Source: Dysidea avara
Lineage: Eukaryota > Porifera > Demospongiae > Dictyoceratida > Dysideidae
Direction: 5' to 3'
Assembly (NCBI RefSeq): GCF_963678975.1
Contig: NC_089274.1
Coordinates: 7,428,001-7,492,000 of the forward strand
DNA: 64,000 bases
The position numbers and the translations under genes are program-made. The notes below the pieces were generated by a model. That model worked only from the letters and a program-made list of their open reading frames with translations. It searched no databases and was not told the origin of the DNA. Below, one piece after another: positions 46,904-61,506 of the stretch; the first letter of the stretch is position 1, and every line of letters starts with the position of its first letter.

Positions 46904-47921
46904 TAGAGATGGACCGATACCACTTTTTACCGATATTTCTGATAAGAGTATTTGTACTGAAATTATTTGTCGATACCGATACCGATACTATACATTGTAG
47001 CCTAGACAAGTTTATTATAGAAATTTCATTGTTGTGATACATAGCTAGCTATTAAAATATCACAATAATTGATTGATCTCATGATCAGTTCAATCAAGTT
47101 TAAAATATTCATTGTATAACAGCTAAACATGATAAATATCTTGGTAGATTACTAATTTCTTGATTCGAGGTAGTTTTCTTGTAAGCTTATTGATAAGGCA
47201 ATTAATTGCGTGGGCGGACGATAATTGTACAATGTTTGTTACAGCTTTTCAACCAAACCTTTTCATGAAATAGCAAGCCAAGTAGTCATAAATTTATTTC
47301 TTGAGGAACAACTGCACTACCGTTTAATTACAAAGGATTCACGTGTTCTAATATATTAGAATACACACGGAGCAATTACAGCAATACTTGGAAAAGAGTA
47401 ACAAAGGCTTTGTTTCGCTACTTTGTTAGCTCAACTAAGTTACTGATTAGCTCAACTAAGTTATTAGCTACTGGAAACTTAGCTTAGAGGTGGTTAAATA
47501 AAAATGGTGAGTGTCTACTGTGGTAGCTATTTGAAGTTAGTTATGATGTATAAAATGGTGCATAGACAAGTTCACATCGATAATGGAACCCAACAGCAAG
47601 CCAAACACGAGGTCACGATCAACGATTTTTGCAGCCACACTCCAGAATTGATTCTTACCTTTACTCTTATTACCCCTCTACAATTAAATTATGGAATAAC
47701 CTATCTAGTAGTACTGTGGAATCACCTACCTTAAGCACATTTAAACAATGTATTAATTATAGCTAAGTACAACCACTACAATTTATTCTTAATTTAATCT
47801 GTTGTACTATATATACTCCATATGGAGGTTTCTGTACAGTAAACAAATAATAATAAGTATTACTGATACCACTGGTATCGGCATCGATACCGATACTGGA
47901 ATCGGTATCGGTCCACCTTTA
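46904..47921. mobile_element. hAT-like element with TGGACCGATACC ends, unit 2
   Basis: The left terminus TAGAGATGGACCGATACC and the right terminus GGTATCGGTCCACCTTTA are imperfect inverted repeats of the ACCGATACC class common in hAT elements. The interior includes a LINE-like tail at about 47530-47765 on the + strand (MMYKMVH, then WNNLSSS-like and TFKQ). The flanks do not show a clean 8-bp duplication. Unit 1 has unrelated sequence of similar length here, so the history of the site is not simple. Confidence 0.55.
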
Positions 47922-48009
47922 ATAATTATAATCACTGAGTTTTATACTTGCGAAAACCACATATGCTCAATTGAGATACTCCAATAGTGCAGTCACCCCG
48001 TTAGAAAAA

Positions 48010-48510
48010 CATTCAGTAAGTAGCAAGCCATCCTGTAGAGAGTTAAGCTATAAACATGTCGTCCTGTAGAGAGTTCAGCTACAAAATGTCACCTTGTAGA
48101 GAGTTCAACTACATTACCATGTAGAGAGTTCAGCTTTAAACAAACCACCCTGTAGAGAGTTCAAATACATGACAAGTTAACCTAGAGAGCTCAGGCCATG
48201 CTATAGAGAGTTCAGCCATAACATGTCACCATGTAGACAGTTCAGCTACAAAAATTCACCATGTCAAATTACAAGTCATGGATCACCTCATTGAGAGATC
48301 AGCTACAATCAACAAACAAGTCACCCTGTAGAGAGATCAGTTATGTATATATAATCAAGTCACCATGTAGAGAGTTCAGCTACAATCAAGTCACCATGTA
48401 GAGAGTTCAGCTACGATCAAGTCACTATGTACCAAGTTTAGCCACAAATAAGCCCCCTGTAAAGAGTTCAGCTACATTACAAGTCACCCTGTAGAGAGTT
48501 GAAAAACAAT
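48010..48510. repeat. Degenerate CTGTAGAGAGTTCAGCTACA minisatellite array (unit 2)
   Basis: Orthologous to the array at 19330-19800, with the same order of units but small gains and losses of repeats between the two copies. Confidence 0.85.
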
Positions 48511-48639
48511 AAATTATGTATGTATATGTACATACAAAAAAGTTTTAAAATCACACATTTAGTCAAATGCACATCTTTATAAAAAAACATATATAAATAT
48601 GGAAGCTTAAAGCTGGCCTCCGGTGTATGCTATTACACA

Positions 48640-48850
48640 AGAAGTGATATCTAATTAAACCCAAACAGCCAAGCCGTGGTGTGGCACCCAGGTGAAAAAA
48701 TATGTGAATCAAAGGTGGCAGCCAAGAAATGGCTAAATGATGTTAATACACAACCATTTCTTGACCGTCACAATTGATCATGGGTTTCACATTATTTTTC
48801 ACCCTGGCTTTTAAAGCTTGGCTGTTTTGGTTTAGATATTGTTTTCACTG
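48640..48850. mobile_element. Short TIR element (MITE), unit 2 copy
   Basis: Same family and position as 19930-20150. It retains AGTGATATCTAATTAAACCC and AACAGCCAAGCCG at the left and GCTTGGCTGTTTTGGTTTAG at the right. Confidence 0.6.
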
Positions 48851-51395
48851 AGCATTTTAGAACACTAGTAGAAGTTCATTACGGACTTGTGTGTACATGC
48901 TGACTGTTAGCTGCAATTTGTAAGTGAGGTCATTTCAGACAATCAGGAGGACTGATAGATTGGCACGGTAGAGATTGATCGATAGATTAGTTGTACAAGA
49001 ATTTAATGTTTTAAAAGTAAATGAGAAGGTAACTAAATATCCTAAAGAGCTATATATATATCATTTGTATAGAAAGGGATTATGATCCATATCTATGTAT
49101 ATGTAACTGATGGTGTAATGAGTCAAGTATCCAAGATGAAATCCAAACCCACAGTCATTCTACAATAGTGACTATGGGATTGTGGAGAAAGTGACATTAT
49201 ATGTACATTTCTTATATATTAACCATTCTCTATTTGTTCACGACTCATGTTTGTGTCAACATTGTGTAATAGTTGTACTCTGACAGTATGTGAACCTTTA
49301 CATTTCCCCATTCTAAAGTGGTCCTGGACAGCAGTCCTATGACTGTTGTCATATGTATAGGCTCCAGATGTCTGGTGAATAAACCTCCAGTGACAGACAC
49401 AGTGTTTGGAAGTCTTTAAAACAGGCTTGCTGTGTGCCAAAACAGTTAAATATATAATTAGCTACCAATAAGTATACATTAGAGGACAGTAAATCATTCT
49501 TGCCACATAAGTCATGACCCATATTAGACATCTTTACCTATAATAACGTAAAGCATGTTGCAGGGCATAAATGAATGTATGTGTATCACTAGAAACAATT
49601 AACCCACTATATAATATAGTCAAAACCCGCCATCTAATTTCACTTTATAGTTATCTAAGTTGAGGTTTGAAGTCTCTGAGTAGCTGTAATTCACTATTGG
49701 CTTGTAGTGCACATGCAAATTCACATCACAAGTACAGCTATTCATAAACCATCTAAGCATACTGTATAAAAATACTTATACCTTGTGATTTTTGTGCCTT
49801 TTCATAGTTTTCAGTGGTTGCTATTTCACAAGCAAGGGTGTAAAGCAGAAATTAACAACATGAAGATGGATTGATGAGGCAATGTTAGAATAATTTTGAG
49901 AATATTAAAATTTTGGTATAGTAAAAATAATTAGAAAATATTCTTGAATAATTGGATGCCTTCTATGAGTAATTGGTACAAAGTTAATTGCAGCATAATG
50001 CAAATATCTTGTCTGAAACACTCCAAGGATATAAATTAAAATACTCTAATAGAGCAGTCATTTATACTTTAATAAACAGTCAGATTCAGGTTCATAATCT
50101 AATATTATTACAGCAGTCACTTTGTTATGGAGAAAGCAGACTGTACTATGTAATGCATGAAGGTAGATAATATCTGCAGTGTAAGGAAGCCATGTTCTCA
50201 CAATCAACGAAAACGCTTGGGTGTGATTGCAGTTGTGTATGGGATTTATAAGCCAGTATGAATCATTATCTTTAACAGGGGAGATCATCACCTGAAGTGC
50301 AATGAAAACACTTGTGAAGTGTAAATACTCCCCTGTTCTTTGCAGATAGCTAGTGTTATAGGCAGTCTTACGATAAATTTACATCAGTTGGCAAAACATG
50401 TAGACATATACTCTAGATGTATCTTGGAGCGTACCCTTACTTGATGCTTCCCAATATTACTAGCTACTTAGTTACTGATACAGAGGTGATCTTGTGGAAA
50501 ATTCTGAAATTCAAACCTCCATTTTGTCTTCTAACAATAGAATTCCTCTAGTACATTCATAGCTACACTATAGTACATGGAAACTTTTTATGAATAATCT
50601 TATTTACAAAATGGGCTTATATTGCTCTCTCACAAAACTTGGAGGCTCTGGTCCAGCAAATGCAGCACAGGGATGATTATAATTGTTAGTAGTTTTGGTA
50701 TTGCTACTTTGCCCCATGGCATAAATGTGCTTATGTTGTTATTTTTCATGAGAATTACGTACCATAATACGGGAGACTCCATCAAGAGAAAAGGCCTATT
50801 AGCAAATCCACCTGGAATTCCTTTCTGGTGTCCAGCTACTAAACCAGTTAATAAGGGGGCAGTTATATGACTGAACCCATATACATGTGGGCAGAAACAT
50901 GTTGAGAAGAACACTCAAATAAAGATCTGTACCCAGTTTTTGAAGTATGTATTTGGGATATTGATGGATGCCCATCCTGTTTGACAGTTAGTACCAGTGA
51001 CATTAGCATCTTAAACCAACCACCCAATAGTTCACTGGATTATGACTAATCTCCACTTATCCCATGTATTTAGAATTTGGGCATAGAAAACAAAACATGT
51101 GGTTTAAACAGAACCATCAGATATTATAATAGCACACATTCACTTTATAATTTGATAAACTTCTAACAAGACTCAACAGACTGTAGCCTTCAGTAACCCT
51201 ATATGATATAATATGCATTACTACCTATGTTATTATTGGTGCTAAACAGCATCCACAAAACAATCTTCCACTGTCATGAAGTATTATGTTTGATGTCTTG
51301 TTTCTTCTATAAAGAGTGTAATCCATGGTGGTCTATGTATACTAATGCATGTAAAACCCTCTTGTGTAATGCTCTTACATCCCATGTTACTATAG

Positions 51396-51711
51396 CTATG
51401 TGAAAACTTATCTACTACCTGATTGGAGTAAGACAACTAAGAAGAAGACTTCAGTTAAGAAAGGAGTTGACCCCATCTTCAATGAAATTATTAAGGTAGA
51501 ACATGTGGTGATGTTTACCAGTAGATATTATTTGATGTCACGCTATCAGTATCCAATCAAACGTCAGGAGCTGTCCAAACACACCCTCAAGGTGGGGGTT
51601 TGGCATAATGACTTTTGGAGACACAACATGTTCGTGGGAGAGGTTATGCTACCATTGGACAAAGTTGACTGGTCCAATCCTTCTGATAAGTGGTATGGAC
51701 TGAAAGAACTA
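51396..51711 (+). CDS. Isolated exon encoding the second half of a C2A-type domain
   Basis: An acceptor (TATAG at 51391-51395) and a donor (GTGAGT at 51712) bracket 316 nt with an open frame of 105 codons plus one base. It reads YVKTYLLPDWSKTTKKKTS, then DPIFNEIIK, TLKVGVWHNDFWRHNMFVGEV and a DWSNPSDKWYGL end. This is the classical C2A pattern of Slp proteins (YLLPD, P-x-x-NE, VWH, FLGEV, WY-x-L). The entry and exit phases match those expected between the linker and exon 5 of the A/B genes. Genes A and B have no such exon. No exon for the first half of this C2 was found in the 225 bp upstream or nearby, so the gene is either incomplete or uses a distant exon. Confidence 0.65.
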
Positions 51712-54310
51712 GTGAGTGCTATGCATATAGGTTGAATGGGAATACCATATCCAGGATTCCTTTGGTATTTCTATAGAATGCAAGTTGTCTCAGTATCAAA
51801 TCACCACCTGGTCTCTCTGTGTATTCAAATGAGTTTTGATGTTTTGTTAGCTAAAGTTTCTCACTCGCTATACTTGAAAACTTTAGCCTCTACGGTTCCC
51901 TAGTGATATGACAGATAATGAATGATTGTTACATAGTGTAATCATGATCATAGTTATCGTGAAGAATTTCAATGCTGTATACTGTAGGACCACACATGCT
52001 CACTAATATGGCTATACACACATGCTGACATCAATTCATGATAATTCAATAAATGTGTGAACATGAGTAAGCATATCTTATAAATGAGCTCAATTCTCCT
52101 CATGAAAGATTTTCTCAGAAATATATGCAGGAACAAAGTGTTAATTACATTGTATGGGATTCAAGCCATTTACATGGAATTTAGGCTGGTGCCATTATGA
52201 CTCAATGTAAACACATCATGATAATTGCATAATTGTGATCACAGCATGTAGAAGATATTGTAGTCATGTGGGAAGATCAAATTCTTGTACTCCAGTTGCC
52301 ATAAAGCATCAATGTTGCTGTGTGACATTGTTAGTATAGTTGCTTCTTCTGCCACTAAAAATACATCAGACACTTATAGACTTAATATTTGATTTAAAAA
52401 ACCAAACAGTTTGAGATAATGCTCTAAACATTACAGTATGACCAAATTAAGAATTACTATATTGAATATATTATTACACATTCCCAAGATCTTGTGCCCA
52501 ATGCATACAAACAGAAGCCAACTGATGTTTTCAGTATCACAGAGGTCATTATTGAACTCATGCACATACCTCACTTAAGTCACTTTCATTTTGTGTATCA
52601 CTTAGCAACCGTCTGTATTGTACAGTTGTACTTTTATCAGTTGTGCTCAAGTTGTGCTTAAGTGGTTGTCCAGACAACAACAAACATGCTCCTTCTCTGT
52701 GTGGCCCACTAACACAATTGTCCCCATTTCAACCTCACCCAATGAACTGTACAACCTTGTGTATACTTAAGAGATTGCTAAAGTGAAATAATGTTATTAT
52801 AAAGTATATGTCTGACTAATCCCCTAGTTGCATGATTGTACTGAAGAAAGTGTATACTCACTGATGGGGCACACACAGATGTACACATAAATACACACCA
52901 TCCACTAACCATGCTAATCACACTATACCAACTTTGATGCTTTACTTTTTAGAGCCATGATACCAGTCAGTTAACAGATTGTGGACAGTTAAAGGTGTCA
53001 CTACAGTTCAACATTACCAATGACAAAAAACAGATGGGAGATCTTGTGGTCACGAGGATAGTAATGATCCAGAATGGAATGAACAATTTGTGTTTGACCA
53101 CCTTAAGTTGGAAGTCCTTTGTAAAAATAGAGTGATTGAGTTGACAGTGTGGAATAGTCAACAAACAACACCAAACACTATGATTTCATTGGTGGTCTAA
53201 GGTTAGGACCACCTCCCAATCACAAAAAGCAGTTAAGTTACATGGATAGTTCAGAAAATGAGTTATCACATTGGATGAGTGTTGTCAATACCCCCGGTCA
53301 ATGTGTGGAACAATTACACACACTGAGACACAGCATGGATCCACAACCCATAGGAGTGACATCACAACAGGAAGTGACAGAACAAAACTCCTTCAAGACT
53401 GTTATTAAGACTCCTCCTAGTGGTGGATCTGATTCTGATAACACCAGTATGGTGGTGTACAGTGGCAGACAACTGGTATGTTGTTGTTCTATATCATTAT
53501 ATGGGAACTACAAGTGTAGCAAATAATTTGAGATACGTACTACAATAGAGCAGTCACATTACATTTAGGTGAATGCTTTATTAGGGTAAGTGAATACAGT
53601 CTTGATTGGTATTTATGCTAGAGAATTTTAGATTACGCTGCAAGTAGTTTTAAGTAATTATTTTTGTAAATTGTTCTATTACTCTGGAATTGTTTGGCCA
53701 CCTGCTATTCCCAAACTTATTCTAGTATATTCTGCAGCGAGATATATACTAATTTAATCAGTGTGCAGCACAGATATATCTGTATTACTATTGTACTGTT
53801 GCTACAGGTTGATACACTAGTACACATTGGAGAAGTGAGAGTGATATTACAATTTGTACCTGACACTAACAAGTCAGGGAAGCTCAAAGTTTGGATCAGG
53901 CAGGCTAGCAGGTTAAAGACACATTATGATAATGGATCATTTGTAGTCTGGTTAGTAATAATTGTGTGTTCAGCTTCTTATGTTGTGATAGTAACAGAGT
54001 TAGTCTATAATAAAGTTGATTCCTTCATCATATCCTTAGTAGCTTGTATGTGACTTGTATATTGAACTTTTTTGAACCTGATTTTAGCAAAGTGCATGCG
54101 TGTAGCTCTTCGTCTGTATTGTTAGCTATAGACAGTGTATGATATAAAAAACAAAATTCATATAACTGTTAATGATGTGACACTTAGGGAGTTAGGTAGG
54201 TACTATTAATCAGGGGATCTGGCTTGGGATGGGTTATACCCAGTCCAAGGTGTAGGAGGTCAGGGAGAAAGCCTGTACACCCAATTTTACAGCAGAGCTA
54301 ATTGCTATTA

Positions 54311-54525
<215 letters not shown>

Positions 54526-55029
54526 ACCACTCAGACATAAAGCATTTTTGTTATTCTCGCTATCCTATGAGTTGAAAAACATTAGGCTATCTGTTTTTTG
54601 ATGGGTTTTTTTTTATTACTATTTATTTATTTATTTATGTTTTGTTCTGTATGTAAACAGTAGGTGTTACTTCTATAGGTATGGCCTTTTTGTAATCTAC
54701 TTGTTATTGTTGTGACTAAACAAATAACTAGTGCTACAGCAAGCATTTTTGCATACTTTTGAATACAGACCACACCCCATTACTGATTACACAAAATTAT
54801 TACTCTACACATAATAACCACTCTACAAGCAACCTTACCCATGTAGACCTTTAGTAAACTCCATAATTATGCCATAAATGTATTAGCCTGATTAAAGCAT
54901 TAAACTCACTTAACCTTATTCTCCATATCTCTAGGATTTGTCTGTTGATCATAGCCAAAAGTAGCCTGAAAGTACCAGCAGCTGACCCATAATCAAATCT
55001 TTCACGCATGTACATAATATAATATATCC

Positions 55030-55180
55030 AGTGGTTGCACTCGTATTGGCTTGGATAATTGATGTGGGCTACTAGCCTGCTATGGGCTTTTGCCTGATAT
55101 GTATGCCCTCAACTCTCGAGCTGCTGCTCTCAGGCAGTCAGGCATACATAACAGGCAAGGCTCTCATACCCATGCTACAA
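55030..55180. repeat. Degenerate palindromic TTGCCTGATATGTATGCC module
   Basis: TTGCCTGATATGTATGCCCT is answered about 50 bases later by CAGGCATACATAACAGGCAA. It belongs to the same family as the modules inside the hAT element at 39714-41999 and lies in the intron before exon 8 of the broken Slp copy. Confidence 0.7.
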
Positions 55181-56901
55181 CTACAGTAGGACCTCCATTA
55201 TCCAAACACCTGTGTGCCAGTTCAATCATAGAAGTGTTCAGATAACTGAATTTGTTCAGATAAATGAAAAGCCCATTCATTAATATACAGAGTTGTGCTC
55301 AACTACTCTAATAGAACATACACATATTCTAATAGAACATTCACCTAATGACGAAATACTCTAATAGAGAGCAGTCACTTATACTGTTGGATAATTGAGG
55401 GTTTGGATAATTGGGATTTGGATAAGCGAGGTCCTACTGCATTACATATCAATGAGCCAATTTTAAGATTTACACAGTTTGTACAAAAAAAATGCACACA
55501 ACACTCAAAGAACTGTAACTATGAATGTGGAATGGAAGTATTTGTCCCATGTGGGATCCATCAGTGCTACCCATCAGTGCTGTACTTGTGCTATCATTAC
55601 TGTATTGTTTTCTTTACAGCACTCTACTGCCTAAGAGCAAATACGAGAAGTTCAAGTCAACAGTTATTCATAGTGATGAGAACTCACTTTACAATGCCAA
55701 GTTCCAGTTTGACAAAATCACAGATGTGGAGTTATCATATGATAGAGTACTGGAGATCACTGTATGGGAACCACATCATAGCACTAATGAATTTGTAGGT
55801 GGTATTAGACTTTGACCCAAACCACAGGCTGGTAATAGAATGGATAGTATTGGGAGTGAAGTTAACCAATGGGAGATGATGATGGCTCGTCCCAAGGAAT
55901 GGATTGATGAATGGCATCCACTAGTATTACTGAATAAACCACAAAAGTTTAAAAGTCATCCCAAGGAACACATCTATAAGACATTTTAATACACATGATA
56001 TAAATACAAATTATAATTTATTTTTAAAGTCGTATTATGTATGTATATATGTCTGCATGTTGTATACATGAATTATTGGACTTTAAAGTGTTTATCAATG
56101 ATCTAGGACTGAGCAATTATATGTTTTCACAGTAGCATTTTAGAACACTAATACAAGTGCATTGTGACCACAGAAGTTGGGGCAGGACACTCATACAAAG
56201 AACATTGTTCTAGAGTGAAACCTGTGTATTAAGGATACGGAGTCCTGATTATCAAGTTGTCCTGATTTTCCGTATGCTAACTGTAGCAATTGATATTTTG
56301 GGACTACTACCAAGTGTCTATAGGTATCCTCAGTTTCAAGTGTCCTGATTAACAGGTTCCACTGTATAATCAGTAGATCACAATGGCTACTTATATTGTT
56401 CTTAGTGCTTTTCCATGTGGCACTACAGTAGACAGACATTGCCCATGTATGAAGCCCTCACAGATGAATTTCATGATCATGCACATTCCCGGGGCACATC
56501 CAGAATGTTAATTGGGGTTTTTCTACATCATTACTATAGCAACCGAGTTACTGATGCTGAGACATACTAGTATAAGTTCTTAAATTCAAAATTCCACATC
56601 ATCTTTTTACAAAATAGAGTTCCTTTTTACCAAGAATCTGTTCATAGCTAAATGGAGAATGTTCTATTGGAGTATTATCTCTCCAAAAAAATTCCTGAGG
56701 GCTTATATTGCCCTCTCAATTCTTGCCTAAGGAATGGATCAGATGTAAGCTTATGCTACCGAATCTCCACATTGTATAATTTGATGTTTTGGCATTAACT
56801 TTGTGTTAGTAATGCTTTTGATTAATCTAATAATCTTTTATGCGCTGTGGACCATCAAGAGCTATAAGCTTTAAGTATGGAATTGTTGTGCTTCTTCTTA
56901 G

Positions 56902-57045
56902 GGACTTTTTGTGGATTTAACTAGTATTTTGTATGATGAGAGAAAGCCAAAGATTCACTTATGGAATCCACGGCTCAAATACAAAGGCACTTATAGTGAT
57001 GATACTCTACAAGACTGCAAATGTGAACTGCTACTTTATCAACAG
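56902..57045 (+). CDS. Candidate 48-codon exon, function unknown
   Basis: A pyrimidine-rich acceptor (CTTCTTCTTAG) and a donor (CAG then GTTGAG) bracket 144 nt open in phase 0 at both ends. The peptide includes VDLTSILYDERKPKIHLWNP and ends DDTLQDCKCELLLYQQ. I do not recognise a domain. It sits downstream of the broken Slp copy, at a place analogous to that of the C2A exon downstream of gene B. It could be an exon of another Slp-related gene, an alternative end, or chance. Confidence 0.3.
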
Positions 57046-57344
57046 GTTGAGCACATGAGTCATATGAACATCTCAAGTAGGAGTGCAAGTATTTGATTTA
57101 CAAAGAAAGATACCACATAACTATTATTTAAGTACGTACTTGGCAGTAAACTAGCATGGTTATGTAGTGATTAAATTTGTACTTTGTATACACAAGTACT
57201 GGAAAAAATGAGAGAATACTATGAAACAAACTTATCTGTGCACGCATTGTGTAAATGTTATGCCCTTTAATATATATAATATGACTAATCATCAGCAAAT
57301 AACACAGTTGTCATCACAATCGTGTACATAAACCAGGGGTGGAG

Positions 57345-57900
57345 AAATGGGGGGGGGGGGGGGGGGGGACCAGAGGGGGCAACTGCCCCATCACTTTCAG
57401 AAGTGTCACTTTCCAAAGTAAAGCAACTACCATGGTCATTAGACTTGATTTACTGGGATGTGTGCTAAAGGTTATGCAAGAATGGAATACTACATGAACC
57501 TGTGCTGCGAGTGCATGAGATCGAAATGCAGTCACCTAACTACTCTAATAGAACATTCAGTGGAATCAGGTTGGTCCTGCTATGTAATTAATTCAATTTG
57601 TCTTCATTAACACATATATCTATACATATAATCAAGAGCATGAGTCTATCTGAAATACCTTCATTTACTGGATCATCTAATTGTACAGTATCTTAATGAT
57701 AGCAAGAGTTAATAATAGAGAGGAGCTCTTGATGATAGCCATTGTCATAATATTATAGAAGTATCCTATTCAAGTACACATGTACATGTACCACTGCTCA
57801 ATTCTCAAAATTTCCTATGGAGGCATGCCCCCAGACCCCCTAGTATTAACATGCTTTGCATGCTACACTGTAATATACCTTGTACACTACGGTTAGTTAA
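57345..57900. other. G-tract repeat between the broken copy and X3
   Basis: A run of about 20 G at 57349-57369 is followed by sequence similar to 3500-4150 inside the X1 MITE, including AACTACTCTAATAGAACATT and CATGCCCCCAGACCCCCTAG. This suggests a diverged relative of that element. It is non-coding. Confidence 0.5.
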
Positions 57901-60900
57901 TGACTTTGAAACACTTTGTAACTTACAGCCACCCCACATGACTTGCCCCACCCCCACCCCCACTTTCGAGTACTGTTCTCCTCCCCTGATTGTTACACCT
58001 TGCCAGTACAGGGTGTTATGTATAGCTGAACTATCTACAGAGTGATTTTACATGGTTGAATGGTGACTTCTTTGCAATACGATGAAAATAAAATTGAATT
58101 TTGAAGGCATATATCTCAGTGATGGTTGGGCGGATTTGGATCAAATTTGAAATAGGAGATGTCCTATTCCAAGGGAGTTTCCACAGAAAATTTTCGTTTG
58201 AGCTATGGATATGTGAAAATGACATTTTCTTGGTTCCTTGTTGTTGTTGTTTTTTTAATCTTCTTCATTTAAATGCACACAGCATCCACACTATATTCTT
58301 GGCTGCAAGTGCATCCTGACAATACTTTATGCTTTATTTTTTTAGATTGCTTTTTGTGATAGAACCATCATTGTCAAATTTAACATTACTGTGAGTAATG
58401 AGGTGGGTCCCCGGACATGTATAATCATAGATGATGTAATACAACCCCATGCACAAGTGGGGTGTGCTGCCATAACAATAAATTACATATATACACACAA
58501 TTGTTTCCTACTGCATTCAACATTCAAGAATCTTCTTGGTCAGATGTTTGGCCAAATTAAATATAATTTCATCTGCACATTTACTGAAATCCACTGAGAA
58601 AATAAGTTTTATTACTTTACTTTTCAGATTTTTGGGCTACCAGTAAAAACGACTTTCATTAGGAACTTTCACAACCAAGGAAACTTTCTCTCTATGCTCC
58701 TATACAGGAGCTTGTGGCTGTGATACTTTATTAGAGTATCTTGATCACACTGCTTATCTCAAGTGAGCTATGTAATACGTTAAGAAGAATGGTTGCCTTG
58801 AGATTGTCTGAATTTCTACAGCAAAACTGTAGCTGATTGCAGCTCAATCATTAAGGGGTCATTTATCTCTGATCAATAAGGCTCTGGCAACTTGTTAAGA
58901 TCCTTTAAGGCAGTAGTCACCATGCAATTATTTTGTAAGTGCAGCTACAGTTATCTACTTTCTTTTAAGTGTTTCAAAAAGCAGTTTTGTGATGTTTAAA
59001 TATGCTCATCTAAAGTGTTGATGTGGAAAGTTTATGGTTTTCGTTCATGAAGAAGATGACCATGTAGTTAAAGATAAACAAAAGACAAAGCATAGAAGGC
59101 ATGCACAGACTTGCACTTCAGAAAAGGTACATACCACCAGCAATTATCAGTATCAAGACTGAGTGTGTAAGTAGTAGGTATGAGAGCTACATGTAACAGT
59201 AAAGTGTCAATAGTTATGATGCAAGTAAGTTTGTTATTGTGGTGTGAAATGGTTGCCATGCACTGGCCTCTAGCCTTGTGACTGTTGCAGCAGAGGTAGG
59301 GATTGCAAATTCTATTTGACAAATTCCTGATCCCTGAGATAACTTTTGAGTATAATAATTATAACATCCACTATTGTTTACCTTGAGTGCAGAAAGACCA
59401 AAAGTCAGATTTTGGCAGTTTAAAAAAAATCAATATTTAGCCTCCATTTTGCTTATTTCAACACTGGATAATATTCAGCAAAAGTGATTTTTGTCATGTA
59501 CAGTACTGCCAACAAGAGTTTTGTAGTCTAGTAGAAAACATTACAATAAAAGGAGACGAAACAACACCTGATGTGCAAATTTAATATCTATACTTTAGCC
59601 CTGGTGGTTTAGTGAGTTAGGAATATATGCATTTATACTGGCTAAAATAAGAATTAAATTTGCAAATCAGGTATGATCTGCATTCTATTGTGATGGTCCC
59701 TAATTTTCTCTTTTGATTGTTCTTGTGTATTTGCTACATAATTTATGAGGATTGCTTATATACATACTTGCAAACAACACTTGGATTTGAAATAAGGTTG
59801 TAGGGCCAGGTGTCCTACAGATGTGCTGTTAAGGCTTAATAAAATTATAAAAGAAAACAAGCAACTCAAGTGCCAGACTATAATACATATGTACCATAGA
59901 TATCTATGGTAATGGTAGTTAGTAAGAAGCCAATGAGATGATGGTGATTGGGGGGTTGTGTATATGTAAGAGAAGAGCTCACATTTCACAGAAGCCATGC
60001 AGGAAGTGCATAGCTATACATAAACAGGATGGTGTTATTAGGAGCTATAGCTACAGAACATAATAACACTATAAACAATAGTATTTACGTATTAGCTAAT
60101 AGTAGAGAAGAAATTGATACATACACTTAACTGGCTTGTAATTGAAGTATGCCGGGCTAATTGTTTTGCAGCTAATCCTAAAAATATGTATGTGTTGGGG
60201 GGGGAGGGGGTAAAGAAATATATTACACTCATACATGCTTGTGTTTAACTCATACGTAACAAGCTGAAATGTATTTTCTTTTTTATGGTTGGTTATACAC
60301 ACTACATATATATATATATATATAGGTACTCTGTATTACTTTCAATTTTGCAACTATTTAAAAGATGCAGGTGTTTTGAAGGCCACACCCTATTTTACAG
60401 CTTGGTTGCTTTTGCATGGATAGAAATAATTATACTCACAGAACATACGGACATTTTTTATGCTGATTAAACAAAAGTGGCTATAAATTAATTTTGACTT
60501 TAATACTGTTCAGTGATGTAACTAGCTACATATATACTTCAGCCAGAATCTTATAACTAGATCAAATAGCATTTTCAACTAGACAAAATTTACATTGAAC
60601 TAGTCATTTGGCCACAACTAACCCTTTTTTAGCCTCTGGAACCACTTGCAGTTGAGTTTATTGCTCACTGGCTGTGACATAGAAGAGAGCATCTCTATCA
60701 AAAATGAACCCATCAAGTGCATAGTGGTAATATACCACTTAAAACCTTGAGGAATTATTGAGAGTGCTAAACCACGCATCGGTTCCCATACTGTGACAAA
60801 TTTATATCATTTTGAAAGTCTAATCATACATTGTAATCATACAAATAAGTACAAACAGAATGACAATTGAAAGTTCTTAGGTGAAGATTATGGTTTCAAG

Positions 60901-61128
60901 ACTGTAGTACATGTTGGAGTGAAGAATAAGCCTCGTACTTATTAGACATTATAATCCAGTCCTACTGTCAAGCCTTAATTTAACGACTGTGTAGCCACTG
61001 AGTGCTATACTCTGATTCTGTGAGTATTGCTGGAGCCTATATCGGCAAAGAAATTTACTGTTACAACTGACCTGATCAGCTGGCTATCCTGTGTGGTTTG
61101 TGGCAATGCTACAATGTAAGAAAAGGGT

Positions 61129-61159
<31 letters not shown>

Positions 61160-61506
61160 CAAAAACCATAGTTTAAGAAGAACTCACAGATAGCTACTGA
61201 ATGGCTAAATATACAGATCAAAATGATGACAGCACATTTACAGCTACAGGGGCGGATCCAGGATGGGGGGTGCACCAGGTATGAAGCAGGGGAAGACTAG
61301 AGGGGTGCAGCCCCCCAGAAGCTAAAGCTATTTCATATGTTTCAGAACTAAAATTTTTGATGCAGAGTGAATTTTTGTGTCCATTTGGATACCCAAAATT
61401 TCTGCAAATTGGGCTTCTTGTACCATCATTGTGCTTGCAGCGAGATGCTCTACATGTATCACACCCGGAAAGTTGCTAAACAGACACGAGGTAGGGTACA
61501 CAATAA

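Larger units (their letters stand above)
34250..51170. repeat. Segmental duplication unit 2 (carries gene B)
   Basis: This is a direct copy of 10450-22428. The extra length is explained mostly by insertions at 34630-37401, 37768-38145 and 39714-41999, plus the retroelement fragment near 38.4-39.2 kb. A roughly 1-kb block at 46904-47921 differs from the equally long block at 18203-19252 in unit 1. Confidence 0.85.
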
